A stretch of 64,000 bases of DNA from Diacronema lutheri (taxonomy: Eukaryota > Haptophyta > Pavlovophyceae > Pavlovales > Pavlovaceae), in the NCBI GenBank assembly GCA_019448385.1, contig JAGTXO010000008.1, forward strand, positions 496,001 through 560,000, given 5' to 3'. This document shows, piece after piece, positions 50,101 through 61,458 of this stretch (positions are counted from its first letter, which is position 1; each line of letters begins with the position of its first letter). The position numbers and the translations under genes were made by a program. The notes beneath the pieces are model-generated. The model was not told where the DNA came from and ran no database searches. It was given only the letters and a program-made list of their open reading frames with translations.

Positions 50101-51729
50101 GAACGAACCGAAGCGATGGGCAGCCGAGCGGCCGAACCACGCCGTTGGCGAGCGTGTCGGTGAGCGCGCGCACGCTTGCGGCTGTGGCGGCGGCGTTGGC
50201 GACGTCGGTCGCGTCATCGTTCAGCGCGAGCGCACGACCGACCCGGCCGAGCAGCCCGCTATCCTCCACGCCGCCGCGTTCAGCCGAGCGCGCGGCGCGC
50301 GCGGCTGCGCTCGCCGCGCGCTCGGCGCGCCGCTGCGCGGCCGCCTCGGCGCGGTCCAGCGCGACGAAGATACCGACCATCTCGCCGTGTGGCGTCGCGA
50401 TCGAGACGAGCGACGTTGCGGGCACGAGCAGCGACGGCGCGACCAGCGAGTGCGCGCCATCGTTATCCAGCGCGTTGGCGGGGTGTGCACTTTTGCGACC
50501 GCCACTGTCGGCGGCGCGCGCGGGCGCGGCAAGGAGAGGGCGGACGGGCGCGTAGCCGCCAACGAGCGGCGGGCAGACGTACAGGAGCGCCGCGCTCGCG
50601 CGCTCGGTGTTCCGCCGCTCGTCCGCCTGCCACCGCCACCAATCCTGGCTGTCAATCCGACGAATCCCGCCAGCGCCCGCGGTGCGCGGCTCCGCCGCGT
50701 GGTCCGCTTCGCCCGCTGGTCGCGAGTTGGTGAGCGGCAGGCCGTGCGCAGCGGCGGCGCTCGAGTCCGCATCATTGGCCTCGAAGCTGGCGAGGTTGAC
50801 ATCGCTGCCATCGCCCGCGCCCAGCGGCGAGCGGGCGCCGCTGTCCGAGCCAAGGACGACGCGAGCGATTGGCCTGGGCAGATAGAGCTCCAGCTGGTTG
50901 CGCCGGTGCTCGCGCAGCGCGCGGCGTAGCACCTGCGCCAGAATCGGGGCGGACGAGAGGGCAGGGCGCGCGTGAGGGTCTTTTCTGGAAGAGGGAGGGG
51001 GGGGGGGTCGGGACAGGCGGGGGCGAGGTCAAGGGCGGGCGCACGGCGCGCTCGCTCGCGCTCGCTCACTGTGTCGAGCTGCGCGAGCCGCAGGTCGACG
51101 AGCGCAATGCGCCGATCCGCCCAGCCGAACACGTGACGGAGGGCGTACGTGGCGGGCAGGCCGACGACGAGCGCGCAGAGCGCGAGAATGAGCACGCTGC
51201 TTCGTGGCTCGCCCGCGAGGCCGGGCGGCACGAGCGCGTGCAGCGTCGCGGCGGTGGCGAGCTCGAGTGTGGCAGTGACGAAGAGGACCGTCGCGCGCTC
51301 GACGGACGTGACGGGCTCGCCCGGCAGGCGCGCGAGCCACCAGCTCGCGCTGCAGCGCCGCAGCATTGCGGCGGCGGCGCGCCGCACCGCCGTTTTGCGC
51401 GAGAGCTCCTTCCACCGAGGCATCGACGGCTCGCGCTTGAGGTGCGCGTCGTACCAACGGCCAACGACGATCATGCCGGCGTAGGCGAGCAGCGCGACAG
51501 CGATGGTCACGAGCGCCGCCCCCGGCACGTTGAGCGCGCGGCCGCTGGGCTTCAGCAGAGTACTCTCGCGCGCGCCCCGCGGCGCGGGCTCGCCGATGAG
51601 CCGCCGGCCGCCAGCGGCCACGCGCGCGCTCAAGAGCTCATCGAGAAGGCCAACATGGCGTGTCGGGGCGGCCGCGGCCGCACACGCCAGCGCGATGCAC
51701 GCAACGCACACGCGCGTCATGCACTTCAT
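47127..51729 (-). CDS. Multi-helix membrane protein with Sec7 (ARF-GEF-like) and PH domains
   Basis: Predicted exons are 51070-51729, about 49985-50932, 48163-49439 and 47127-47913, giving about 1220 residues. The first and last introns are well supported. The end of the second exon is a guess. The N-terminus is a signal peptide (MKCMTRVCVACIALACAAAA) and a membrane helix. Then comes a segment (SVERATVLFVTATLELATAA, SVLILALCALVVGLPATYAL) similar in layout to the first helices of polycystin-1. Two more helices lie at about 49175-49000. The Sec7 domain follows: ACAAFNGEESGRHAVGALVS through LSLDSAMRKLG, with the splice giving AFAERFHECNPTALPS and then LAYALLVLNGRVHG. The PH domain is VVKEGWLLKRGERAVGWHWR through AHAWVVAIAQF. 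At the catalytic Glu-finger position the sequence reads DDDGAGAM, without a Glu in register, so exchange activity is doubtful. Likely a membrane-bound ARF regulator. Confidence 0.72.
47935..47955. repeat. Poly-G/poly-C tract next to an intron acceptor
   Basis: About 21 G (C on the minus strand) lie 20 bases before the predicted 3' splice site of the Sec7 gene intron 47914-48162, in the place of a pyrimidine tract. Confidence 0.9.
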
Positions 51730-51795
51730 TTTTAGGCGCCCGTGCCTTGGAAGCAGTTGCCGAAACGGGTTTCGGCGGGGAGTGAGAATTCAAAC

Positions 51796-53806
51796 ATGCT
51801 GCCGCCGGCGCGAATGGCAAATTCAAACATGCTGCCGGCGTGCATCGTCTTGTCGCTCCTGCCGGCGAGCCTCGCGCTCTACCCGGAGGCGCGTCCACCG
51901 GCACGGCCTCGCGTGTCGGCATCACCCACTCCGCGCGTCGCGGCGCCGACGCCTCGCCCGGCCGCTTACCGCAACCCCGAGATGTACGGCTCGCACGTGC
52001 CGCTCCCGCCATCGTCGCTTGCCGCCGGGTTGCCGTCAGCCGACGGCGCGTCCGCCGCGGACGAGGCGGGTGCGCACAAAGAGCAGGTTGACGCGCTTGA
52101 GCGCAAGCTCGCGGAGATGCGCGCCGATCTTAACCAGATCTCCGCTGACTTTGAGGGCCTCCTCACGACGATTGCGGCCGAGCCGCATGCGCGCGGCCCG
52201 CGCGGCATGCCCGCCGAGCCCGCGCTCGCGTCAGCACGCGCGCCGACCGTCGGCGATGCCCTCGCCGCGCTCGCCGCTGAGCGGGAGAATGCGCCCACCT
52301 GTGCTCCTCCCGTAACCGCCGCCCCTTGCCTCGAGCTGGAGCACAAGCCGGCGCGCGCGCCGGCCGCACCGGCCATGCGCGCTGCGCCGGGCGGCCCCAA
52401 CATCTCGGTGCGAATCGTCGGCGTGGGCGGGAGTGGCGGGAACACGATCAACCGCGTCGCCGAGCATATCGCGCCGTTCGGCACCGACGCCGTGCGCACG
52501 CTCGCCGTGAACACCGACGCGCAGGTGCTTGGCTTGTCAGCCGCTCACGAGACGTTACTCATCGGTGCGCCGGCGGACAGCACGGGCGGGCGGCGGCAGC
52601 TCGGGCAGGGCGCGGGCGGCAACCCGGCGGTGGGCGCCGCGGCGGCGCTCGCGCATGCGACCGACGTTGCCGCCGCGCTCGACGGCGCCGACATGGTCTT
52701 TGTAACGGGCGGGATGGGCGGTGGGACGGGCTCGGGGGCAGCGCCCGAGATCGCGCGCATCGCGCGCGCGGCGGGCGCTCTCACCGTCGGCGTCGTCACG
52801 CGGCCGTTCGGCTTCGAGGGCTCGCGACGGCGCGACGCGGCGGAGGCCGCGATTGCCGCGCTCGGCGCGAACACCGACGCGCTCGTCGTCATCTCCAACG
52901 ACCGCCTCCTCTCGCAGCTGCCGCACGGGACGCCGATGGGCGCTGCTTTCGCCGCCGCCGATGAGACGCTGCGCCAGGCCATCTGCGCGGTTGCGGAGAT
53001 CGTGATGGACGCTGGGCTGATCAATGTCGACTTCAACGACCTGCGCGCCGTCATGTCCAACGCCGGCCCGTCGCTCGTCGGCATCGGGGTCGCCGAGGGC
53101 TCGGCGGCGGATGCTGCGCGCGCAGCGATCGCGTGCCCGCTTCTGGAGACGGCCGCGGCCGACGCGCAGGGCATCGTCTTCAACGTGTGCGGAGGGCGGC
53201 GACTCTCGCTGCGCGAAGTGCACGCGGCCGCCGACGCCATCTCGAGCATCGTCTCGCCCGACGCGAACATCATCTTCGGTGCGGCGCGGCACGGCGTGAG
53301 GTTTCTGCGGCGCGCCTAACGCGGCATTTCCGTGGGCCGCGGCGCGCCGGTGATCGTGGCGCGGCGTGGTGCCGCGCGGCGCGCGCTCACGCCATCTATC
53401 GGCCCTTCTTGAGCGCGCTGCGCGCACGTCCAACTGCCCGCGTCATTACCACACGTGCGCTCCTCGCGCCACGCCCTCGTGCGCGCGTGCAGGCGCGTCG
53501 CTCGATGAGAGCCTCGGCGACATGGTCAGGGTGACGGTCATCGCCACCTCCATTGGCAGCGCCAAGCGAGACCCGATCGCCACGCCCACAACGTCAAAAT
53601 TCGCCCCGCAGCCCGACCGCGCCGCGGCGCTCGGAACGGGCGCCGCGCCTGCGAATGCAGCAGCTGACCTTGCCGCAGCGGCCAGCGAGGCTCAGAGCGA
53701 GGGGCGCGGTGGCCTCGCTTCCGCGCTGCAGAAGCTCTCCTCCGGCTTCAAGGCGCGCCCCCGCTCAGTTATCACCCTCTCGGCGGAGTGGGGCACGGCC
53801 GAGTGA
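51796..53806 (+). CDS. ftsZ: Plastid division protein FtsZ
   Basis: This is a tubulin-like GTPase that forms the plastid division ring. Exons 51796-53278 (phase 1) and 53493-53806 give 598 residues. The join restores NIIFGASLDESLGDMVRVTV, the conserved end of the FtsZ core. The GTP loop is GGMGGGTGSGAAPE. The T7 synergy loop is LINVDFNDLRAVMSNAG, with the catalytic Asp pair. The leader contains a signal peptide (MLPACIVLSLLPASLALYPE) and a Pro/Arg transit region, then a coiled-coil stretch (VDALERKLAEMRADLNQISA) before the core. The start region is duplicated (CAAACATGCTGCCG occurs at 51791 and again at 51824), so the ATGs at 51796, 51814 and 51829 are all in frame. The tail is Ala-rich and lacks an obvious C-terminal FtsA-type peptide. 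Confidence 0.93.
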
Positions 53807-53918
53807 CCTGCGCGGAGTGACTGACGGCAGTCGACACGCACCACCGCTGCGCAACGTCGCGTGAGCCATCGCTCGCTTCGTGACGAGCCGTGTCACAACG
53901 GTGTCCGTCGTGTGATGC

Positions 53919-55877
53919 TCACTCGATGGCCGAGAAGGCGCTGTAGTCGATGCCCCTCTCCTCGCGGCAAAAGGCCGCAAACTTGGCCACGAGGCGCCAG
54001 ACGTGCAGCCCGACGAGCGCCTCCTTCGTGCCGTCAAAGTAGTGCTTGCACCGCACGTTTGCCGCCTTCTCGAGCAGAAAATAGTTCCAAGGGTGGTCGT
54101 GCCCGCCCAGCTTGCGCGGGATGACATGATCAATGTCGTAACGGCCGAGCTCGGAGGGCTCGACTGGCGATCTGTCGGGATGGCGCTGCAGCCAGGCGCG
54201 CACAGCCGCCGGTTTCATCGCGCGGCCCAAGCTCTCGGCCACGAGCTCGGCGATGTAGCCGAGGTAACGCCGCTGCCTGGGCAGCCGCAGCAGATCGACG
54301 CCGACGCTGTTCACGCGCGCGCAGCCGTCGTGCGCCTCGCCCGCCGCACGCGCCATGCTGTTCTCACCACCCAGCCCACCGTCCGCCACGACAGCTTCCG
54401 TACCCGCGCGCGCGCGCGCGCCTGCGTCGGTGGCCATGCGTGTAGCGCGCGCCCCGCGTGCGCCGCCGCCCAGCTCGACCGCAGGCGGCGTCTTGGCGCG
54501 CTCGACTGCGCGCGGCCCGCACGTGAGCTCGCCGCCCGCACACATGTCGTGGAATCTGTCCTCGAGCTGCGCGGTGCTTTGGCCGTGGTGCGCCACCGAC
54601 CCGGCGGACGCGTCGTCCTTGCGCTCCATGTTGTCCAGCGCGCATGCGCACGGCGAAGACGACGACCGCGCGGCCGCGCGCGCGCTCGATGGCGCCGTCC
54701 TCGAGCCGGGCTCGGCGCGCGCCGGCGCGACGTCGCGCGCCGGCGAGGACGGCGACACGCCACGTCCGGCGCGGCTCGCGCTTGTGAGCACACGCGCCTT
54801 GTCCTTGAGCTGCACGTTGGTGCGGTCCTTGAGCGCATCGGCAAAATCCGGATCGTCCTTGATCCGCACCCACTTGCCGTCGCCATGCCTGCGAATTCCG
54901 CCCACCAGAGCGCCAATCTCCTCTGCAGACCACACAAGCCTCTTCGCCCGGCCCTCGCCGACCGACTGCGCACCGACCGACGCCGGCGTGAACGGCGCGC
55001 GCACCGCGCGCGCCTCCGACGCATGCAGCCCGGGCGAGGGCGACGACGCAGCACGCGTCGGTGATGCAGCGCGCGGCGGCGACGCGCGCCCTTGCCGCGC
55101 GGGCGATCGGGCGGCCGCGCTCGTTGTACCCTCCGTGCGGCAATCAGCGGCCGCCAAGTGCGCGTGCAGCCTGGTGCGCGTGGCCTCGAGCCGTGCGGCG
55201 GCGATCCGCGCCTTGCTCGCCGCCTGCTCGAGCGCCTTGGTCTTGTTGCGCAGGTCTGTGTTGGTGCGCCAGTGCAGCCGCTCGTACGCGCGGTCCCCCT
55301 TGATGCGCGCCCAGGGGTCGCTCGCGGCGTGGTGCGTTGCGATCGCGTCGAGCAGCATGCGCTCTTCATCGCTCGTCCAGAGCGATTCCGCTTTTTTGCG
55401 CAGGTCGCCGTTGGAGCGACGGCCGAGACTCTGCGCAAAGGCCTCGTCCGCCTTGATCGTCGCCCACAGCTCGCGTGCGCCCTTGTGCTTTGTGATCGCC
55501 TCGCGCAGTGCGTCCACCTCGCCGCTCGTCCAGAAGACGCGTGCCCTCGCCGGCGAATGGCCGAATGGCGTGGAGCTCTCGTTGCCGCGCGCACCCATGA
55601 ACACCGCGGCTGGTGACGCGCCATGGCCAGCCGGGCCATCGCCTCCATCGCCTCCATCGAACGAGAGGGGCTGGATCAGGCGTGCGAGAACGTCCACCTC
55701 GTCGTCGTCCTCACCGGCGACCTCGGCGCGAGCGAGCAGCGCGCGTCTTCGGGCTGCAGCATAGCTGCTCGGTGGCGAGACAGCCGTCTCCACGTTCGCG
55801 AATGCGGCGCGCAGCTCGCGCGCGCGCGCGAGGAGCGCCTCCACGTCGGCCGCGTGAGGAGGCAGAATTTGGGCCAT
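53919..55877 (-). CDS. Myb/telobox-like protein with C-terminal HNH endonuclease domain
   Basis: The protein has 652 residues from the ATG at 55877. Three SANT/Myb-like units are visible: FWTSGEVDALREAITKHKGA (about 114), LWTSDEERMLLDAIATHHAA (about 163) and LVWSAEEIGALVGGIRRHGD (about 311). The third ends in DRTNVQLKDKARVL, the VDLKDKxR-type telobox of telomere-binding Myb proteins. Near residues 578-600 YDIDHVIPRKLGGHDHPWNY followed by FLLE is a classical HNH motif (DH, P, GG, N). A conserved-looking helix block precedes it. The frame is also open upstream of 55877 (QFNVDEHPAVTLVALEPTHK) to a stop near 56070, with no ATG, so an upstream exon may exist. Between the Myb units and HNH lie disordered Ala/Ser-rich linkers. 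It probably binds DNA and cuts or nicks it; the target is unknown. Confidence 0.78.
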   Translation of the reverse strand: MAQILPPHAADVEALLARARELRAAFANVETAVSPPSSYAAARRRALLARAEVAGEDDDEVDVLARLIQPLSFDGGDGGDGPAGHGASPAAVFMGARGNESSTPFGHSPARARVFWTSGEVDALREAITKHKGARELWATIKADEAFAQSLGRRSNGDLRKKAESLWTSDEERMLLDAIATHHAASDPWARIKGDRAYERLHWRTNTDLRNKTKALEQAASKARIAAARLEATRTRLHAHLAAADCRTEGTTSAAARSPARQGRASPPRAASPTRAASSPSPGLHASEARAVRAPFTPASVGAQSVGEGRAKRLVWSAEEIGALVGGIRRHGDGKWVRIKDDPDFADALKDRTNVQLKDKARVLTSASRAGRGVSPSSPARDVAPARAEPGSRTAPSSARAAARSSSSPCACALDNMERKDDASAGSVAHHGQSTAQLEDRFHDMCAGGELTCGPRAVERAKTPPAVELGGGARGARATRMATDAGARARAGTEAVVADGGLGGENSMARAAGEAHDGCARVNSVGVDLLRLPRQRRYLGYIAELVAESLGRAMKPAAVRAWLQRHPDRSPVEPSELGRYDIDHVIPRKLGGHDHPWNYFLLEKAANVRCKHYFDGTKEALVGLHVWRLVAKFAAFCREERGIDYSAFSAIE

Positions 55878-56172
55878 GGGGCCGTTTCGGAATCCTGCTT
55901 CCCGCTCTTTGCCGTCGATCTTGTGCGTCGGCTCGAGCGCGACGAGCGTAACGGCCGGGTGCTCATCCACGTTGAACTGCACGTGCCTCGGGAGTCTGTG
56001 GAGTGGGGACTCACGCGGCGAGCCCCTCTGGAGATGGGCGCGTAGGACCGAGACGACAGGGGCCGTGGGTCAGACGGCCAGTCGGTCCGCGACGGCCCTC
56101 GCACCAGTTGCGCACTACGCGCGGGCAAAACTGAACGCACACAATGCGGGGAAGTACAAATCAACAAGGAGT

Positions 56173-58946
56173 TCAAAGCCCAAACACGAGCGTCTGGAAG
56201 CACGCCGCCGCAATCGTGAAGGTGACCATCGAAACGGCATACTGCCTGAGAAGGACGGACGCCATCGCCTCGCCCTCGACAATGTCGCCGTGCACGAGCA
56301 GCATCATGATCAGGTTTTGCGCTGCGTGCGCGCGGCACGGCGCGCACGCGTAGCGGCGGCGCGCGAGGGACCGAGCAGTGCGTGGCGACGGTTACACGGC
56401 GCGCGACGGTGACACGGCGCGCGCACGTGCGCCAATGGCCGCGCGCGGCGAGAGCACAGCGCGCACCGCTGGGCACGGCGCTCTCGATCAATATGACGAG
56501 GAGCAGGAGCGGGTCGTCCTTTGGCAGCAGCTGCAGGTACCCCGCGAGCAGCGTGTACAGCAAAAAGCCGGCGAGGGGAAGGAGCACGAGGCGGCCTAGG
56601 ATGATCGCAAACTCGGTGCCGAGCGAGAAGGCGAAGGGTGGCAGCTCGGCGCCGGCGGCCTCAAGCCTCGACTTGAGGTTCTTCATGTAGTTGATGGTGC
56701 CCGAGCCCGAGAGCATCAGCATGGAGATCGGCACCTGCGCGGCGCCGAGCGACTCGACCGCCGACGTGGCGAAGCGGAGCGGGGCGTCAGGGCCGACGAG
56801 CATCGCCTTCACGGGCGGATAGGCCGAGAGCGCGACAGCGAGGACCGCGGCCTGGATCGGAGGGTTCTTGAGCACGCCCGCTGCCACCGAGTAGGCGCGC
56901 ATCGCGAAGAGGGAGAGGGCGCCATGCAAAAGCGCGCCAGGCCTCACCACGACGGAGAACTGGTTCCGCTCGTTTTGCAACAACGGCTCAGCCTTGCCGC
57001 CCGCGCCCGCGCCGACGGCCGCACCGTCGAGTGACATGGCGGTCGCCGAGCTCGCAAGCAGCGCCGTGCTCGCGTGGTGGAGTGGGTGGAAGGCCATCAC
57101 CTGCGGCCGAGCAGCGCCGCCGGCGCGCGCGCGCGCGCCGAGCGGGCGTGCAGCGCGAGCGGTCGCGTCAGCGTGCGCGGCACGCGGTCGCGTCAGCGTG
57201 CGCGGCTTGCCCGCGCCCTCGTGGCGAGGTGCGCGCCGCCCGCGCGCGTGTCACGACGCCCGCCGTGCCGCCCATTTTGCAGCATTGGTCCCGCCTTGCC
57301 GCCTGCGCCCGCGTGCCGCGACCCACCCGCCTGCGCGCCGCCGTGCCGCTGCCCCGGCCCGCCCGCTGAAACGGCTGTAACCGCGACTTGCCCCGTCCCG
57401 GGCGCGCGGCGGCGACGCGCGCGCGCGCGCGCGTCACCTCGAGACCGACGCGCGACGCGGCCTGCTGGATCTCCATGTACGAGAGCGTCGGCGGCACGAG
57501 CTCGTCATCTCGAAGCTCGCGCGCAAAGCCTTCGTCGTCTGCTGCCGTGCGGGCCACCGCCGCTTCGGACATGCCGGCGAGCAGCGTCGACGCCGAGCGG
57601 CTGAGCCGGCGCTGGCTGTACGCGAAGGAATCAGAGCGTCGAATCAGCACGCTGTCGTCACCTGGCCGCGCACGCACCGCCGCCGTACGGAAGCGCTGCC
57701 GTCGCAATTGCGCGCCCGCTGCGTTTCCGCCTGCGCCCACGCCGCTCCAGACACTCGCCGCGCCGTCCGCGAGGGAATCGGTCGAGATCGAAGCATCAAG
57801 GAGCCCGCCGCCGCCGGCAGCCATGCCGGAGGGCGCGGACGAGGCGGCCGAGTGGCAAAAGCGAGGCGTGCCGCCCGCCGATTCGAGCGCAGACTCCTCA
57901 CCCCTGCCACCGCCATCCATAGCAATGGCGGCACTGGCCGGCGCGGCCGAGCTTCCGAGCAGCGCGTCGCTCAATCGGTCGGCGCGCACGCCACCGCCCA
58001 CCCCTTTGGATCCGCCGCCGCCGCGCTCGGCATCGTCGCCGCCATCGTCGTTGGTGTCGGCCGCGCGATCGACCGCCGTGCCGCTAGGGCCGCGAACAAG
58101 AACGGACGCCGGCTCCTCTGCGGGCTTGGCAAAGAGCAGAGCCTCGCCCCAGGAGAACATGATGACGTTCTGTGCAATCAAGTACCACGCAATGTACGAG
58201 ACGGCGCGCGCTTCGCACGTTGGGCCCACCTACCGTGCGAGCATGCGCGGGGAAGCGGAATGAGGGCAAGCCGGCGGCCCACCAGGCGCGCGCGAAGCGA
58301 GTACGGCGGGTGATCACCTCGGATAGGAGCGGCTCGGACGTGCAGAGCGTCGAGACCACGGCAATTGCAAGCGCGCCGACGTTGCCAAACATGAGCGAGC
58401 CTGAAGCGGGAGGTTCCGCGCCGGCCGAAAGAGCGCGGGAACACGGGTGGGCGCGCGCTCGTCCATAGGGGCCACTGCAGCTGAGCGGACGTGCCCTGCG
58501 CAGCACAGGCAGGGCGGCGGTCGATCGAGCCGGCGCGCGCCGCGCGCGGGCGCGCATGCGCGCTCAAGGCGCGATCTGAAACGAGCGGCGTGCGCACCCA
58601 TCACGACGCGCAGCTCGAACGGCGAAATGCCCAAAAGGCAGCCGAGAAGGCGCGAGATGAAGAAGGCGATGACGGCGTGCAGCACGCAGAAGACGGGCAG
58701 CCAATACACGACGTGCACGCGCTCGAGCGAGAACTCCTTGAGGATCTTGGAGAAGAGGAGCGCTGGCAACGTGATGTGGTACACGAGCCGGCCGAGGTCC
58801 GAGATGCCCTTCGAGTCGAATATGCCTTTGAACGTGGCAACCACGCCAAGCACAACCATCACGAGGATCTTGCAGTTCGCCTCCGTCGACGCCAGCACGA
58901 TCGCCAGTAGCTCGTGGCTCGTGCTGTTTGGCTGCATGGCCGACAT
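56173..58946 (-). CDS. PIN/auxin-efflux-carrier family membrane transporter
   Basis: This is a ten-helix carrier of the AEC family. Exons 58598-58946 (phase 1), 58318-58400 (phase 0), 57438-58229 (phase 0), 56467-57100 (phase 1) and 56173-56321 give 668 residues. Joins recreate VVMGSLMFGNVGALAIAVVS and ESAVPSAQNLIMMLLVHGD, both family-like. The first half has ITLPALLFSKILKEFSLE, and the second half has GVLKNPPIQAAVLAVALSAY, the NP motif. A long hydrophilic loop of about 230 residues, rich in Ser and Gly, sits between the halves, as in long PIN proteins. Members export auxin or other weak acids from the cytosol or into the ER. Substrate is unknown here. The start ATG at 58946 lies 20 bases from a poly-G run on the plus strand. 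Confidence 0.9.
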
Positions 58947-58964
58947 CGGCCGGATCGCCGAAGT

Positions 58965-58966
<2 letters not shown>

Positions 58967-59025
<59 letters not shown>
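58967..59025. repeat. Very long poly-G/poly-C tract upstream of the PIN-like gene
   Basis: About 59 consecutive G on the plus strand, 5' of the minus-strand ATG at 58946. It would form a poly-C leader in the transcript, or lie in the promoter. Confidence 0.9.
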
Positions 59026-59204
59026 CTCAGTTGTCGATTCACAGTGAGTCGACAGTAGTTCTCCCCTCACTCGGCACACAAGCCGCACACGGCTTGCGAC
59101 GCCGACGGCGTCGGCGTGCCGTGTGACACATGGCGCGCACTGTCGACCTCCGCTGCACCGCATGACGGGTGGCATTTGGCCGCGGCCCACCCGTGACTAC
59201 CACC

Positions 59205-61439
<2,235 letters not shown>

Positions 61440-61458
61440 CGGACTAGGGCGAGCAACG

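Noticed and set aside
53279-53319. FtsZ ending at 53319
   Set aside because: The read-through tail is not FtsZ-like, while the 53278/53493 join gives the conserved DESLGDMVRVTVIAT end.
58967-59025. Poly-G run coding for poly-glycine or poly-proline
   Set aside because: Frames through it have no conserved partner; it lies upstream of the PIN-like start codon.
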